DNA of 12,428 bases from NCBI GenBank assembly GCA_002702205.1, contig NZYP01000038.1, positions 5,229 through 17,656 on the forward strand, read 5' to 3'. Below are positions 10,731 to 12,428 of the stretch, piece after piece. Origin of the DNA: Flammeovirgaceae bacterium. Its GTDB lineage: Bacteria > Bacteroidota > Bacteroidia > Cytophagales > MED-G16. How positions within the stretch are numbered: position 1 is the stretch's first letter; each line of letters begins with the position of its first letter. A program made the position numbers and the translations under genes. Below the pieces are notes generated by a model. The model was given only the letters and a program-made list of their open reading frames with translations, had not been told where the DNA came from and searched no databases.

Positions 10731-11972
10731 ATGGATTATTCTGAAATAAAGTTCTTACTATTAGCAATTGTAACTCTAAATTTTTTATTTGAGTTAATTT
10801 CTGGATTACTTAATTTTAATAGCTTCGATAAGCCCTTACCTAAAAATGTTAGAGATATCTATTCTAAAGATGAGTATTCAAAATCACAATCTTACAAGAA
10901 AGTTAATTTTAAATTTGAGCTGATATCATTAACCTATGGTTTTTTAATAATTTTTCTTGTTTTATACTTTGGTTTACTAGGTCAATTAGATTCATACCTT
11001 CGAAATATTACATTTGAAAATGAGATTAGCCTTTCAATACTTTTTTTCCTTTCTATATATTTAATTTCAGATTTAATTAAAATTCCTTTTCAACTCTACA
11101 AGACCTTTATAATTGAAGAAAATTTTGGTTTTAATACAATGAAAATTTCTATATTTTTAATTGATAAAATAAAAAGTTATTTAATTTCCTCTCTTATTAT
11201 TGTTATTCTGATAACACCTCTTCTTCTATTTATTATACTATATCCAGATTCTTTTTGGATATATTTTTGGATACTTATTTCAGCTTTTTTGATTTTTGCA
11301 AATATATTCTATACCTCATTGATTGTTCCTTTATTTAATAAGTTAGAGGTTCTTCAAGATGGAGAATTAAAACAAAAACTAGATACGTTTTCTAGAAATG
11401 TAAATTTTCCGCTATCTAATATATTTGTAATTAACGGTTCATTAAGATCAAAAAAAGCAAATGCTTTTTTCTCGGGGATAGGAAAAAATAAAAAAATAGT
11501 TTTATATGATACCCTCATAAAAAACCATTCAGTAGATGAGTTAGTTGCTGTATTAGCTCATGAAATAGGTCACTATAAATTAAATCATGTCAAGACAAAT
11601 ATGGTTATTTCAGTAATTACTACTGGATTTATGTTATTTATTTTATCAAACTTCATATTTAATAGTCAAGTTAGTTATGCGTTAGGAGGAAATGTCTCCT
11701 TCAGGCATCTCGAAATTTTTGCATTTTTTATTATTTATAGTCCAATTAGTTCTCTGATATCTATTTTAATGAATATTAAAAGTAGAAAAAATGAATATGA
11801 GGCTGATGAGTATGCAGTAAAAAATTTTAAGAAGAAACCTATGATAGATGCATTAAAAAGATTGTCAAAAGATAATCTTACAAATTTGACACCCCATCCA
11901 TTATATGAGTTTATAAATTATTCTCATCCATCTATATCAAAAAGATTATACTCGATTGAAAAAATTAATTAG
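10731..11972 (+). CDS. M48-family membrane protease, Ste24 (CAAX protease)-like
   Basis: This 413-residue integral membrane protein is an M48 zinc metalloprotease of the Ste24 type. The zinc motif HEIGH is at residues 277-281 within ELVAVLAHEIGHYKLNH, and the third ligand is expected to be Glu355 in NEYEADEYA (354-362). Other family landmarks are the NFGFN segment (131-135), the VPLFNKLEVLQDGEL region (199-213), and NGSLRSKKANAFFSGIGKNK with the following IVLYDTLI (235-263). Hydrophobic segments around 7-25, 64-82, 101-115, 150-171, 176-199, 290-310 and 328-347 fit the seven-helix Ste24 layout. Eukaryotic Ste24 cleaves prenylated proteins; bacterial homologues lack prenylated substrates and are thought to work in membrane-protein quality control, so the role here is inferred. 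It is the last gene of the glycerate kinase-porP-like run, and its 3' end overlaps the convergent gene by 8 bases. Confidence 0.92.
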   Translation: MDYSEIKFLLLAIVTLNFLFELISGLLNFNSFDKPLPKNVRDIYSKDEYSKSQSYKKVNFKFELISLTYGFLIIFLVLYFGLLGQLDSYLRNITFENEISLSILFFLSIYLISDLIKIPFQLYKTFIIEENFGFNTMKISIFLIDKIKSYLISSLIIVILITPLLLFIILYPDSFWIYFWILISAFLIFANIFYTSLIVPLFNKLEVLQDGELKQKLDTFSRNVNFPLSNIFVINGSLRSKKANAFFSGIGKNKKIVLYDTLIKNHSVDELVAVLAHEIGHYKLNHVKTNMVISVITTGFMLFILSNFIFNSQVSYALGGNVSFRHLEIFAFFIIYSPISSLISILMNIKSRKNEYEADEYAVKNFKKKPMIDALKRLSKDNLTNLTPHPLYEFINYSHPSISKRLYSIEKIN

Positions 11973-12428
11973 ATAAACATTTTTCTATTCCAAATCCATC
12001 TAGCCTATTCCTGTAATAATATAGCATTTTCATATTTTTTATAATAATGCTTTTATTTCTTATAATTAAGGGTCTTGGCGTATGATAAAGTCCAAGTTTC
12101 TGACATCCAATTGAAATTTGTTTATCTATATCCAAATCTAATTCATTAGATTTTCTTATCCTCTTATCTAAAGCCAATTCATCTACTTTTTTAAGGGTTT
12201 TAATATAATATTTCTTAAAATATTTTAATTTAATTGTTACTTCATCATCTGGCAGTGATATCATATTAATGATGTCAATATTTTTAAATTTTCCTTTAAT
12301 AATTTGATAAGATGTAAAAGCAATAAGTGAGCTAGGGAAAACCACAGTACCATTCATAAACTCTTCTATAATTTTATCTGATAGATTACTTAAAATTTCT
12401 TTTTTATTCATCTTTCTATAGTTGAATT
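11965..12428 (-). CDS. C-terminal part of a probable PlsB-like glycerol-3-phosphate acyltransferase (cut by window edge)
   Basis: An ATG at 12409-12411 would give a 148-residue protein, but the frame stays open upstream to the right edge (codons for F-N-Y-R-K precede it), so the ATG is probably internal and the gene continues outside. I do not recognise a catalytic motif in the visible part. The segment IIEEFMNGTVVFPSSLIAF resembles the 'IN-x-A-T-V-V-T-P-x-S-L-V-A' element that follows the acyltransferase domain in PlsB-type glycerol-3-phosphate acyltransferases. The tail KNMKMLYYYRNRLDGFG resembles their 'L-x-YYRN' element. The order and spacing agree, with about 95 poorly conserved residues between. 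If correct, the protein would acylate glycerol-3-phosphate or a related lipid, but the HX4D site would lie outside the window. A stand-alone unknown protein is the alternative. Its stop overlaps the M48 gene tail to tail by 8 bases. Confidence 0.5.
   Translation of the reverse strand, partial: FNYRKMNKKEILSNLSDKIIEEFMNGTVVFPSSLIAFTSYQIIKGKFKNIDIINMISLPDDEVTIKLKYFKKYYIKTLKKVDELALDKRIRKSNELDLDIDKQISIGCQKLGLYHTPRPLIIRNKSIIIKNMKMLYYYRNRLDGFGIEKCLSN

Noticed and set aside
10731..11972. HtpX heat-shock protease as an identity for the M48 gene.
   Set aside because: The protein is over 400 residues with a long N-terminal membrane domain and NFGFN plus RSKKANAFFSG landmarks, which fit the Ste24/CAAX group rather than the roughly 290-residue HtpX.

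Overview
The window looks like chromosomal DNA from a marine-type member of the Bacteroidota, probably the class Flavobacteriia. It is very AT-rich. Genes are tightly packed, with gaps of 1 to 22 bases inside putative operons, and start codons lack Shine-Dalgarno sequences. Several proteins are typical of this group: a PorP/SprF-family outer-membrane protein of the type IX secretion system, an M1 peptidase of the Bacteroidota type, and a glutaryl-CoA-dehydrogenase-type acyl-CoA dehydrogenase with the group's characteristic sequence. No RNA gene, insertion sequence, CRISPR array, phage gene or toxin-antitoxin pair is visible.

Layout from left to right. (1) Bases 1-2233 form a minus-strand catabolic cassette, read from right to left: acyl-CoA dehydrogenase (gcdH-like), a monoacylglycerol-lipase-like alpha/beta hydrolase, and the 5' end of a secreted protein resembling DUF1080 (3-keto-disaccharide hydrolase). 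(2) Bases 2234-2381 are a divergent promoter region. (3) Bases 2382-6120 carry gyrB and a secreted M1 metallopeptidase on the plus strand; the peptidase start overlaps the end of gyrB. (4) Bases 6138-8480 carry topA on the minus strand, convergent with the peptidase across only 17 bases. (5) Bases 8481-8604 are a second divergent, AT-rich promoter region. (6) Bases 8605-11972 are a plus-strand run of three genes: glycerate 2-kinase, PorP/SprF-family protein, and a Ste24-like M48 membrane protease. (7) Bases 11965-12428 hold the 3' end of a minus-strand gene that overlaps the M48 gene tail to tail. Its reading frame is open through the right edge. I read it as the C-terminal part of a PlsB-like glycerol-3-phosphate acyltransferase.

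How the genes fit together. gyrB and topA encode the enzymes that add and remove negative supercoils, so this is partly a DNA-topology neighbourhood. The rest deals with envelope and lipid or carbon metabolism: a secreted peptidase, an outer-membrane T9SS-type protein, a membrane protease, a lipase, an acyl-CoA dehydrogenase and a possible acyltransferase. Most genes are recognisable housekeeping or lineage-typical genes, and I see no convincing new multi-gene system. The best leads are two perfect 19-bp inverted repeats (8-3-8) placed just before two operon starts, a T-rich tract encoding the core of the M1 peptidase signal peptide, and a PorP/SprF gene separated from its usual T9SS partners. 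No stretch longer than about 150 bases lacks a gene.
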